Under the pieces are notes generated by a model, which searched no databases, was not told the DNA's origin, and was given only the letters and a program-made list of their open reading frames with translations. DNA of 64,000 bases, from the NCBI GenBank assembly GCA_009363875.1, contig CM018698.1, positions 56,380,567 through 56,444,566 of the forward strand. Direction: 5' to 3'. Both the position numbers and the translations under genes were made by a program. The DNA comes from Mikania micrantha. Lineage: Eukaryota > Streptophyta > Magnoliopsida > Asterales > Asteraceae. Positions 34,329 to 43,608 of the stretch are shown in pieces. Each line of letters begins with the position of its first letter. Positions within the stretch are counted from its first letter, which is position 1.

Positions 34329-37300
34329 GTGCAGGAACAGCAGGAATCAAAAGGCAACTTGTGGATAGTTGACAGTGGCTGCTCCAGGCACATGACAGGC
34401 AACAAGACCCTCTTGCACAAATATGAACCATTCTTTGGCGGGTCTGTTGCTTTTGGAAGTGATCCAGTAGGAGGATACATAACAGGTAGAGGTACAATCA
34501 CAAATGGTAAGGTAAGCTTTGAGAATGTACATTTTGTAAAAGAACTTAACTACAATTTACTAAGTGTATCACAGGTGTGTGATCAAAGGCATAACATGTT
34601 GTTTACTGAGCATGAGTGCATTGTTCTGAAACCAGGATTTGTGATACCAAATGATCAAATTCTACTCAGAGCTCCAAGAAGAAGTAACATGTATATGCTA
34701 GATATGAGCACAGCTGCACCTCTTAGTAATATAAGCTGCTTTGTCTCAAAAGCTTCACTTGATGAATCATCACTTTGGCATAGAAGACTTTGTCATGTAA
34801 ACCTCAAAAATATGAATAAATTGGTCAAAAATAATTTAGTAATTGGTTTACCAACAAAAGAATTCATATGTGTTGATAAATGTGTTGCATGCTTAAAGGG
34901 TAAGCAACACAAGTCATCTCATAATGCCAAAGAGATAAATTCTATTACCACAGTCCTTCATTTACTACATATGGACTTGTTTGGCCCCACAAGTGTTAAA
35001 AGTCTTGGTAGAAAATCATACTGTTTGGTGGTTACTGATGATTTCTCTCGGTATACCTGGGTGTTTTTCTTAAATACCAAGGATGAAACTGACGAAATCC
35101 TAAAGACATTTATACTCAGGGTTGAGAATGAAAGTGACCATCATGTAAAAATAATCAGATCAGATCAAGGAACAGAATTCAAGAATCATGTTTTAAATTC
35201 TTTTTGTGAATCTAAAGGTATCACAAGACAATTTAGTGCTCCTAGAACTCCACAACAAAATGGTGTAGCTGAAAGAAGGAATAGGACACTAATTGAAGCT
35301 GCAAGAACCATGTTGTCTGATGCCAAACTTCCAATAACTTTTTGGGCAGAAGCAGTCAACACTGCCTGTTATGTCCAAAATAGAATATTGGTAGTTAAGT
35401 CACATGGCATGACTCCTTATGAAATCTGGCATAAGAGAAAGCCATTCATTGGATTTCTCAAACCATTTGGATGTCATTGCACCATCTTGAATACTAAAGA
35501 TTACTTAGCCAAGTTTGCTGAGAAATCAGCAGAGGGCTACTTTGTTGGGTACTCTTCAAATGCTAAAGCATATAGAGTATACATCAAAGCATCCAGAGTT
35601 ATTGAAGAGTCTGCAAATGTTCAGTTCAATGAACATACTCTCAATAAATCTGGAACCGGCCCTGATTGGTTGTTTGATCTTGATAGTTTTACATCTGCAT
35701 TTAATCTAGTGAAAGAGTATGTTCCAGTTTCACAGTCAGCTACCAAAGACATCTCCAAAGGCTCAGGAGAAGACGACTTTCGTGTTGAACTGCCAATAGC
35801 TTCAAGACAAAACTTGGCAGAATCCACTTCAACACAAAATGATGTATCACAGTCTGAGACAATCAACACATCTCAGGCAGGTCCCTCAATTGAAGCTGCT
35901 TCTAATTCACAACACCAAGAAGAAGTAGGAAGTCCTTCAGCAGAGGAAAATTCTCTGGAAATCACTACTCCCAGAGAAAACCAACCCACAACAGTTCAAA
36001 CATTGAATCCACGTGATCTGCCAGAAATCCAACTTGAGGTAGTTCTTCCTAACCTTGAGTCACTCAACGTGGATGAATCTTCTCAACTGGATGTGATTCC
36101 AAGGACTCGAATTCACAGCACTCATCCAGTTGAAAACATCATTGGCAATGTAGAAGAAGGCGTCAGAACTAGAAGCTCTATGCATGAAGCAAATGTTTGC
36201 TTGTTTTCTTGCTTTCTATCCCAAATAGAACCTAAGAAGGTTGCAGAGGCTTTAAAAGATAACAGTTGGGTAGAAGCTATGCAAGAAGAGCTTCTTCAGT
36301 TTCAAAGACAAGGAGTTTGGAAAACTTGTCCTTTGCCTAAAGGAAAGTATGCCATTGGAACCAAATGGGTGTTCAGAAACAAGAAAGATGACAAAGGTGT
36401 TGTCATCAAAAACAAAGCAAGATTGGTTGTTCAGGGATACACTCAAGAGGAAGGCATTGACTATGATGAAGTCTTTGCACCTGTTGCCAGAATTGAAGCT
36501 ATTAGAATATTTTTGGCATTTGCAGCTGCAAAAGATTTCAAAGTGTTTCAGATGGATGTTAAAAGTGCCTTTCTTTATGGAAAAATTGATGAAGAAGTTT
36601 ATGTGTGCCAACCTCCAGGATTTGAAGATCCAAAGTTTCCTGATCATGTCTGTAAGCTTGATAAGGCTCTTTATGGGTTGCATCAAGCTCCCAGAAAATG
36701 GTATGACACTTTATCTTCTTTTCTATTGGCAAACAAATTCAAGAGAGGAACAATTGATAAAACTCTCTTTTTCAAGAAGTCAAATCAACATATCATGCTA
36801 GTTCAAATCTATGTTGATGACATTATCTTTGGTTCTACTAATGAATCTCTCTGCAAGGAGTTTGAATCACTGATGAAATCCAAATTTGAGATGAGTTCAA
36901 TGGGAGAACTCACCTTCTTTCTTGGATTACAAGTGAAACAAACTCCTACAGGGATTTTCATTAGTCAATCAAAATATGTCAAGGACATTCTTGAAAGATT
37001 CAAGCTTTCTGATTGCAAAGCTCTGGGAACTCCTATGTCCAAAACAACATCACTTAGCCCTGATCTTGAGGGGGAGGATGTTGATCAGCACCAGTACAGA
37101 GCAATGATAGGCTCTTTGATGTATCTCACTGCAAGCAGGCCAGATATCATGTTTGCAACTTGTGTATGTGCAAGATTTCAGGCCAATCCCAAAGTCTCTC
37201 ATATGCTGGCTGTAAAAAGAATCTTTAGTACCTCAAAGGAGCACCAAGTCTAGGATTATGGTATCCTAGAAATGAAGACTTCCAATTCATGGCTTATACA

Positions 37301-37753
37301 GACAGTGATTATGGGGGTTGCAACATCAGCAAGAAATCCACATCAGGGGGATGTCAATTTCTTGGATCCAGGATTGTGTCTTGGCAATGCAAGAAACAGT
37401 CATGTGTTTCTACTTCTACTGCAGAGGCTGAATATATAGCTGCTTCTAGCTGCTGTGCACAAGTCATCTGGATCCAGAATCAGATGAAGGATTATGGAGT
37501 AGATCTGTTCAATACTCCTATTCAGATAGATAATTCCAGTGCAATCTCCATCACCAATAATCCTGTCAAGCATTCCAAGACCAAGCACATCGACATCAGA
37601 TACCATTTCATCAGAGATTGTGCAGAAAAGAAGTTGATTCATTTGGTCAAAGTTGATTCAGAAAACAATTTGGCAGATCTCTTCACAAAGGCATTTGATG
37701 AAGGAAGATTTAGGTACTTAATAACATCCATTGGGATGATCAACTTTGAATAA
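34329..37753 (+). pseudogene. pol: Copia Pol (protease-integrase-RT-RNase H), one apparent frameshift
   Basis: Residues counted from 34329: protease DSGCSRHMTG at about 15; GAG-pre-integrase zinc finger (LWHRRLCHVN ... CVACLKGKQH) at about 148-198; integrase core with HMDLFGP, IRSDQGTEF and PQQNGVAERRNRTL (D,D-35-E) at about 215-335; Ser/Thr-rich linker; RT from about 655 (KWVFRNKKDDKG, FQMDVKSAFLYG, YVDDIIFGST near 828); RNase H in the last part (YTDSDYGGC, STAEAEYIAASS, TKHIDIRYHFIRD), ending TAA 37751-37753. The frame shifts near 37229 (apparent loss of one base after ATCTTTAG), so the open frame stops at 37251-37253 and RNase H continues in another frame. No ATG precedes the protease motif in this frame, so Pol would need read-through of the gag stop. 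Confidence 0.9.
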
Positions 37754-37775
37754 ATGTACTGACAAGGAATAAATA

Positions 37776-38171
37776 ATTCCTCGGAAGATAAACTTAACTT
37801 ATCTTCCGATGAGTATCTACTCAGCAGAAGATAGGTTAAGTCTTCGGAAGCATTATTTCTTCCTTAGTCGGAAGATCTCACACTTCAGAAGCTAACTTAC
37901 CTTCTGAAGTAATATTCTTCCGATACATTACTTTCGGAAGCATAGGCTTCTCAAGATACTCTTCAGAAGAAAGTGTCTTCCGAAGAACATTTTGCCTAAT
38001 GAATTTTCTAACACTTCAGAAGCAGTGCTTCCGACAGTATAAATTTTATACTTCGGAAGCACATCCCTTCTGAACTCTCTTGGTCTAATAAATACCCTGC
38101 TTCCGAAAGAAACTTCTTCGGAAGCACCTCAGTCAGAGAAAATTAATTGTGAAACCAGCTGTCATCGGAAG
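37776..38171. repeat. Array of CTTCGGAAG / CTTCCGAAG palindromic motifs between pol and ORF3
   Basis: At least 15 full or near copies in about 395 bp. Examples: CTTCGGAAG at 37842, 38051 and 38116; CTTCCGAAG at 37977; variants CTTCAGAAG at 37883, 37961 and 38014 and CTTCTGAAG at 37901; half-sites TCGGAAG or CTTCCGA at about 37780, 37803, 37868, 37918, 38028, 38100 and 38165. Spacing is irregular. The array lies directly upstream of the internal TATA box. Palindromic repeats are known in Sirevirus non-coding regions; whether this sequence matches them I cannot say. Confidence 0.85.
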
Positions 38172-38237
38172 ACCTTTTTCTGACATCCGGATCTCAAATT
38201 TAATGTGTCTATATAATTAAATGCTGAAATCCGAATG

Positions 38238-38245
38238 TATATAAA
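38238..38245 (+). promoter_or_regulatory. Internal TATA box ahead of ORF3
   Basis: TATATAAA lies 95 bp before the ORF3 ATG. A transcription start would be expected near 38265-38278 (CAAATTCTCACAAAC), followed by a pyrimidine-rich leader (CTCTTCTTCTCCTTGATCTC), a pattern typical of plant core promoters (TATA plus Y patch). Promoter activity is inferred. Confidence 0.6.
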
Positions 38246-38339
38246 GGTCTCCCGCTCATTCAAATTCTCACAAACTGTTTCACTTTGAACTCTTCTTCTC
38301 CTTGATCTCTCCATTTGTGCCCTAAAATCACCAACTCTC

Positions 38340-41300
38340 ATGGCTCTTCTTGCTTTCAAACCTGCTCACAACGTACCAGCGGAGTTATCAGCAGAACATG
38401 ATGCTGACTTCGCCCCAATTATCTCCTTTCTTCAAAGGAGCAGGTATTTCTTTGCATTAACTGTTCAGCCCTTGGTGTATGAGTCTCATCACCAACAGTT
38501 CTGGGCATCTTGTTCTGTTTCCTCGTCTTCCAATGGTCGGTCTCTTGTAGCCACCATTGATGCTCATCCTATTGCTATTTCTGTGGAGACCATCTGTCGG
38601 CATCTTAAACTGAATGATGCCGGTGGAAAGGTTTCATTCACGAAGGATGAGGTAGCATTGACATTTCAGTCAATGGGGTACGAAGGTCCTCTCCCTTCAA
38701 CAACCTATTTGAAGGGTCGAGTGTCCTATAATTACAAGTACCTCATACATGTGTTTTTACATTGTCTTTCAAATAAATCTGGTGGTTGGGACCAAGTTCC
38801 ATCTGATTTAGCTTCGGCTATTCATGGCTTGGTTTCCAATCAACTGTTTAATTTTTCTGCTTTTATTTTCAATAATTTGGTTGACAACATCATGTCACCA
38901 AAGAAGTTTTGTATGTATCCCAGGTTTTTGCAACACCTTTTTAATGAAGAGTTGGGAGCTTCCCTTTCTCTAACTGGGCATACTTACAAAATGCCCTTGG
39001 TCTCTTCCAAGATTTTTGTACAACTCAAGAAGAAGAGTGCTCAGTTCTCTGGGACATTCACTCCTCTTCTTTCCTCTATGGAGTCCCCTGCTCCAGAAGG
39101 TGACAGCTCTGTTAACCCCACAGATGCTGAACCCACACCTTCCACTTCTGTTCCTCACCCCATAAAAATCACTTACAAACGCAAACGAAACCCTGTGCAA
39201 CTTTCTACAGTTGTTCAGGCCCCTTCTACTGAACCAAAACAGAAAAAGGTTAAAAGAACTGCTCAGGGCACAGTTCTACCTAAGGTGAAAGCCACACCCC
39301 TTGTTTCTCCACAGGTTCTTCCTTTGAAACCTGTGGTTGCCCTTAACCAGCCTGACAGCCCTCAGCTTATGTCACAAAACATAACTGAGAATATTCAAAG
39401 GGATTCACCCATCATTGAGTTTGCTTCTCATGAAGCAACTTCATTAGATAAGAGACTGTCTCCCAAGTCTCCAGGTTCATATCATCCAGAAATGCCCCCC
39501 ACCCATACTATCACCCAGGCTCAAGGAACCCCTGCTCTAGCTGTGGAGGAACCACTCTCTCCAACTACCCAAACTTTAATGAGAGTGGTGACACAGTTAC
39601 AAGCTCGGTTCCCTGACCCAGAGCCTATTCAATCAGAGGTTGGCCCCAGTAGTTCTGAAGGGGTCAATGCAGGTGAGGCTGCCACTACTGTTGATCTTAA
39701 TAAAGATCCACAGGACAGTGGTACAGGCAATAGGACCTCACCTGCGGCAACCTATATTGGGGAGGACTTCTTTGAGGTTCTTCTCAATGAAGGGAATCCA
39801 GGGTGCCAAGAAACCACTTCTGGTGGTGGAGGTGCAGGAGCTAGGCTCAGGACTCCATCGCCCCATGATTCTACTCCGGTAGAGGAGGGCACATCCACAC
39901 AGGAATTGACGGCTACAATCAGTTCCCTCCAAGCCAGGGTAGCTCACTTAGAAGCTGAGGTGGCTACCCTGCGGCTTGAGGTCCAAACCAAAGATGCAAC
40001 TATTCTGGACCTCAGGAGGCGTCCCCCGGTCACTCTACATCCATTTCACCCTGATCCTGCTACTACCACTTTCACCTCCCCTGATGCTACCAAAAAGGGG
40101 GAGAATATACCAACTGCAGGGTCAGGATCAGAAGCAAGAGAAGAGGAGGGTGCACAGGAAGTTACTCCATCCTTAGTCACTTTGACTGCTGAATGGGATG
40201 ACTTCTTGGGTACTTATTTTCAGGATTCTTCTTCTACTTCCTCTTCTTCTGCTTCTGAGGATACAAGGGAGGTTGCCAAAGAGACTGAACAGCAAACATC
40301 AAATGTCTCTTTGGAACCTCAGTCCCCTCTTGGGACTAAGTCCCCTTCTGGGACTGAAGCTGCTGAGGCTCTCTCTTCCTCTTCTGAGCCCTTTGTGGAA
40401 TCCAATAAGGAATCATCTAAGGAGATTGGTCAACTGGAGGAGCCAGTGAATGCTGAGGTTAACTCCGAAGCTGCAGCTGCCTCCGAAGGCCCAGTCATCC
40501 TAGATGTTTCCTCCACAGAGGAGCTACATGCCAATGAACCAGCTGGTGAGGCAACAGAAGAAATCTCCTCTGGGGCAAAAATAGCTGCTGATGACAAAGG
40601 AAAACGTAAGCTAACCCCAGAGGAGGAAGCAGAACAGGAGGAGATGAGACCAAAGAAAACAAAGGGCCGACCAAACACTTCTCTAGATGAAGAGCGAGCT
40701 AGACTCTCTGCTTTGCTAGAAGAAAAAGGTTATGACTTTGATGAAGTCATCAACTGGTCGGTACCTAGAATGGCTGCCGAGCTGGACAAGGTGCAGCAGC
40801 AAGAACAAGCTGTTGCTGCATCAAAGGCCCTGAGTGTACTTACAAAGGAGCAAAAAGAGAAGGCCTACAGAGACAAGAACAAGGCCTTTCTCTTGGAATA
40901 TGGCTTCCATGCTCGGCAGCTAGGCCCAATGAAGAACTCAACCATGGATATGCATATCAGAGATATAAAAGCCAAAGTTGCAAGAGGTGAGTTACCTTCA
41001 ATTGAACAAATCAGGGCAAGAAAGGAAAGCCTAATGAGAGGCTTAGGTTTAGGGGGAGGAGCTACAATAGAATTTCCCCTCTCTGGTGCAGGGATCAGAG
41101 ATGGAGAAGAAGTCATGTGTGGGGCAGCAACAAAAGCAATGTTCCCCAACATGTTCCCCCTAAATCCAAAAGAAGAACCAATATCTCCTCCTTCAAGTCC
41201 AAGTATGGATAACATGCCTATCTCCTCAGTCTACAAAAAGGGTAAGAAGACTACAAGGAAACAATCAATATCAAACCCTGATCCTGAGAGACATACACAG

Positions 41301-41870
41301 GCTGAAGAGAGGAGAACAGAACCCTCAAGGGATGAGGATATTGGGCCACAGTCTACTGCAACAACAGGTGCAGCAGTAGAATCAACTGTGGAAGCCCAAC
41401 AGGCCAGAGTTCTGAGGAGTCAAGCCACTGCTCAAGACAAACCAAGATTCACAAGAAGAAAGAGCATGGCTAAAAGGAAAAGGGAAACAAAAACCATCCC
41501 CTTAGACTCTGAGCCTGATACAACACTCTCAGTACTTGTAGCCACATCAGAAGCAACTCCCAAAAATACACAAACCCCAGAAGACATGAGGGATATCAGC
41601 AGATTAATGCATGAGCATTCATACATCCCTTTGGTAGATTGGAGCTTCAATGCACAAGAAAGGATATTCATCCTCACCGACTACAATGGAGAAATAAAAC
41701 TGGTGGATCTTTTGCATCTGATGACATTGGCAAAACCATATATACTTGATCTAGATAAGCTCCCTCTCAATAATCCTGACAATGGAGCAGATGGGAGGTC
41801 AGCTATCAGATTAATTAGAAAAAGGGCACAGGTACTGAGGGGTACATGGAAGCCAAGGTTTATGCCTTAG
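38340..41870 (+). CDS. Third ORF of the copia element ('env-like' position), 1176 aa
   Basis: Uninterrupted; ATG in good context (CTCATGGCT), stop TAG just before the PPT. Residues 1-235 form a compact-looking domain (FALTVQPLVYESHHQQFWAS, ISVETICRHLKLNDA, FCMYPRFLQHLFNEEL). Similar domains occur in many retroelement-derived proteins of Asteraceae, sometimes annotated 'synaptobrevin/longin-like'; this is recollection. Then a long Pro/Ser/Thr-rich region with basic clusters YKRKRN (about 279) and KQKKVKR (about 300); a coiled coil (about 520-560, ISSLQARVAHLEAEVATLRL); an acidic Ser-rich stretch; another basic cluster RPKKTKGRP (about 770-779) with a charged helical region to about 910; and a conserved-looking end (about 1090-1176, YIPLVDWSFNAQERIFILTD). 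I see no signal peptide or membrane segment, unlike classical SIRE env-like proteins. Function unknown; nuclear location is inferred. Confidence 0.85.
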   Translation: MALLAFKPAHNVPAELSAEHDADFAPIISFLQRSRYFFALTVQPLVYESHHQQFWASCSVSSSSNGRSLVATIDAHPIAISVETICRHLKLNDAGGKVSFTKDEVALTFQSMGYEGPLPSTTYLKGRVSYNYKYLIHVFLHCLSNKSGGWDQVPSDLASAIHGLVSNQLFNFSAFIFNNLVDNIMSPKKFCMYPRFLQHLFNEELGASLSLTGHTYKMPLVSSKIFVQLKKKSAQFSGTFTPLLSSMESPAPEGDSSVNPTDAEPTPSTSVPHPIKITYKRKRNPVQLSTVVQAPSTEPKQKKVKRTAQGTVLPKVKATPLVSPQVLPLKPVVALNQPDSPQLMSQNITENIQRDSPIIEFASHEATSLDKRLSPKSPGSYHPEMPPTHTITQAQGTPALAVEEPLSPTTQTLMRVVTQLQARFPDPEPIQSEVGPSSSEGVNAGEAATTVDLNKDPQDSGTGNRTSPAATYIGEDFFEVLLNEGNPGCQETTSGGGGAGARLRTPSPHDSTPVEEGTSTQELTATISSLQARVAHLEAEVATLRLEVQTKDATILDLRRRPPVTLHPFHPDPATTTFTSPDATKKGENIPTAGSGSEAREEEGAQEVTPSLVTLTAEWDDFLGTYFQDSSSTSSSSASEDTREVAKETEQQTSNVSLEPQSPLGTKSPSGTEAAEALSSSSEPFVESNKESSKEIGQLEEPVNAEVNSEAAAASEGPVILDVSSTEELHANEPAGEATEEISSGAKIAADDKGKRKLTPEEEAEQEEMRPKKTKGRPNTSLDEERARLSALLEEKGYDFDEVINWSVPRMAAELDKVQQQEQAVAASKALSVLTKEQKEKAYRDKNKAFLLEYGFHARQLGPMKNSTMDMHIRDIKAKVARGELPSIEQIRARKESLMRGLGLGGGATIEFPLSGAGIRDGEEVMCGAATKAMFPNMFPLNPKEEPISPPSSPSMDNMPISSVYKKGKKTTRKQSISNPDPERHTQAEERRTEPSRDEDIGPQSTATTGAAVESTVEAQQARVLRSQATAQDKPRFTRRKSMAKRKRETKTIPLDSEPDTTLSVLVATSEATPKNTQTPEDMRDISRLMHEHSYIPLVDWSFNAQERIFILTDYNGEIKLVDLLHLMTLAKPYILDLDKLPLNNPDNGADGRSAIRLIRKRAQVLRGTWKPRFMP

Positions 41871-41890
41871 AAGTTTTGGTAGCATCAGCC

Positions 41891-41901
41891 TAGGGGGAGA
41901 C
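41891..41901 (+). promoter_or_regulatory. Polypurine tract of the copia element
   Basis: TAGGGGGAGAC immediately precedes the 3' LTR, the expected primer site for plus-strand synthesis. It starts 20 bp after the ORF3 stop. Confidence 0.9.
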
Positions 41902-42733
41902 TGTAAAGACTAATAAAGGCTGATGCTCACCAAACTTCTTGTTTTGTCTAAGTATAGGAGTCTCTTTGAATAAACACCTTCGGAAGGAAGAAGTGATTCT
42001 TCGGAAGCAACATTGCTTCCGAAGGATAACTGATTCCTGCCGAAGGTTGTACAAGACAATTGCTTCCGAAGAATCCTCTAATGCTCGGAAGACAAAGACT
42101 TCCGAGGAATCTTCTTCTACACACAAGACAAAGACTTCCGAGGTTTATCCTCTGACAAAGACTGTAGCAGCTTACTCTCAAAGTACAAAAGGTACTGACA
42201 CAAGACATGCTGGTCTGAGTAAAGACAAAGACAACATGTAATGAATCAGATAAAGCGCCTTACCTCTCCCATGCTGCATTAAATGCAAAAGATCATCTGA
42301 AGCCTTGAAGATCAACAACATTAAATGTCTTTTGTATTTAATAGTTCTTTGTAAAGTCAATGTCTATTTATGTAATGATTATGACTGAGTGTCTTAGCCT
42401 GTTAAGACACTCAACATACTAGAATAAGCTTTACTTTATGTACTTGTCTAGTATACCCAACTTGTATTCCTAAGTGTATACGGTTGTAGCCTCGGCTATA
42501 TAACCTCCCAATGTATTGTTGCTTGAAGTGTGCTTGCTTGTATACTTCCACTTTGAGAGAAATATATCCTTGAGCTTGAATTATTCTTGTGTTCTTAATA
42601 TTGTTCAAAGATTATTATTGTGTCACTTTGAGTGAAAATTGTGAGATCATTCTAACAGAACATTCCGCATCTGTTAGAATTAAGTAAGAAATACTTGTGA
42701 AGTGTTGTTTATAGATAACAACCCGATCCTACA
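41902..42733 (+). repeat. 3' LTR of the copia element (full length)
   Basis: 832 bp, TG...CA. U3 contains a dense palindrome array at 41978-42141: CTTCGGAAG at 41978 and 41999, CTTCCGAAG at 42016 and 42063, CTCGGAAG at 42084 and CTTCCGA at 42099 and 42135. The TATA box is at 42497-42503. The last 277 bp look identical to the 5' LTR. Confidence 0.92.
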
Positions 42734-43183
42734 TCCTACCAATCATAAGCGAACAACGAATTATGCAAGCAAAAAAATCCAATATTACCAACATATTGGA
42801 AACCTGCTACTCGATCGATTACAACCCTGGTTCACCGACCATCTTCAATGACTATTGATAATCACGAAATGCCAATGTTTAGATCACCAGTCACCCGTGT
42901 CGTCAAACCGGCACTCACCTCGTGCCAACTACTGACCTGAGCACCTCTCAAAACACCCTTTTAATCGCGACTAACAGCCCACGGAACACACCGGTGTTCA
43001 CCCGTCACCCCCCCGTCGTCTCAACTGGTACTTCTCCCGCTACAACGACTGACACGAACCACCTCCCGGTCTCCGTATACTGCTGTAAACCAGTCCCGAA
43101 AACAGCCCCGCAGCCAAGGGCTACACCCTTTCGCGAAACCGACTCTCAAACCGGCGTCTTCAACCTTGGCTCTAGATACCAAA

Positions 43184-43603
43184 TGTTGGTTTAGGCCCCT
43201 TCTCAATCACACACACTTACACACTCACAATCAAATCTCTCGTATGTGCTACAATGATAAAACGAAAATATACTTCTGTGTATTGAAAGAAACGTAATAA
43301 TGAGGTACTATTGAAACAAGGAAAACCACACTTTAAATACAAGGAAAAACTATAAACTAACTGCATAAAAATAGGAAATAAAATGCAAGTTGAAAACCCA
43401 TGATCTGATGATTCCATAAAGTCATGCCAACGTTTTTTTTTTTTTTCAACTCTTCTTCCATAATAATCGGTCAAACACAAGACCATCTCTATCTTGTACC
43501 AAAAGTCACTGATGACTCATTTGACCTGGTTCCACACCGAACTTGACCCGAACACTTGAACCGGTACCGTAAACGAACCCGTGAACAACCGATTAATCCA
43601 ACA
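43184..43603 (-). repeat. Right (5') LTR of the TRIM-like element
   Basis: 420 bp, TG...CA ends, followed by the TSD AGTTA. It includes a T-run at 43433-43446 absent from the shortened left copy. Confidence 0.88.
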
Positions 43604-43608
43604 AGTTA

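Larger units (their letters stand above)
31225..42733 (+). mobile_element. Young Ty1/copia element, Sirevirus-like, with a large third ORF
   Basis: Perfect 5-bp target duplication TCCTA (31220-31224, 42734-42738). LTRs TGTAAAGAC...CCTACA at 31225-31520 and 41902-42733 look identical in the shared parts. Order on the plus strand: LTR, PBS, gag, pol (protease-integrase-RT-RNase H, the copia order), non-coding palindrome array, internal TATA box, ORF3, PPT, LTR. A long gag, pol, then a big extra ORF before the 3' LTR is the layout of the Sirevirus (SIRE/Maximus) lineage; the assignment rests on that layout. One apparent frameshift in pol and one stop between gag and pol are the only breaks seen. 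Confidence 0.93.
30466..43603 (-). mobile_element. Small non-autonomous LTR element (TRIM-like) carrying a nested copia element
   Basis: LTRs at 30466-30642 and 43184-43603 start TGTTGGTTTAGGCCCC and end GATTAATCCAACA; the outer target duplication AGTTA is perfect (30461-30465, 43604-43608). On the minus strand a PBS (TTGGTATCTAGAGCC, about 43170-43183) borders the right LTR and a PPT (AAGGGGGTGAT, about 30643-30655) the left. Once the inner element and one copy of its TSD are removed, the internal part is only about 1 kb (30643-31224 plus 42739-43183), relatively GC-rich, without gag or pol. The left LTR is 243 bp shorter than the right. Confidence 0.9.

Noticed and set aside
36349..36801. 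150-codon ORF inside pol, with an antisense ORF at 36252-36686
   Set aside because: Shadow frames of reverse transcriptase.
38340..39070. Calling ORF3 a synaptobrevin or a true envelope
   Set aside because: The longin-like label is recollected database annotation of relatives, and no membrane segment supports an envelope role.
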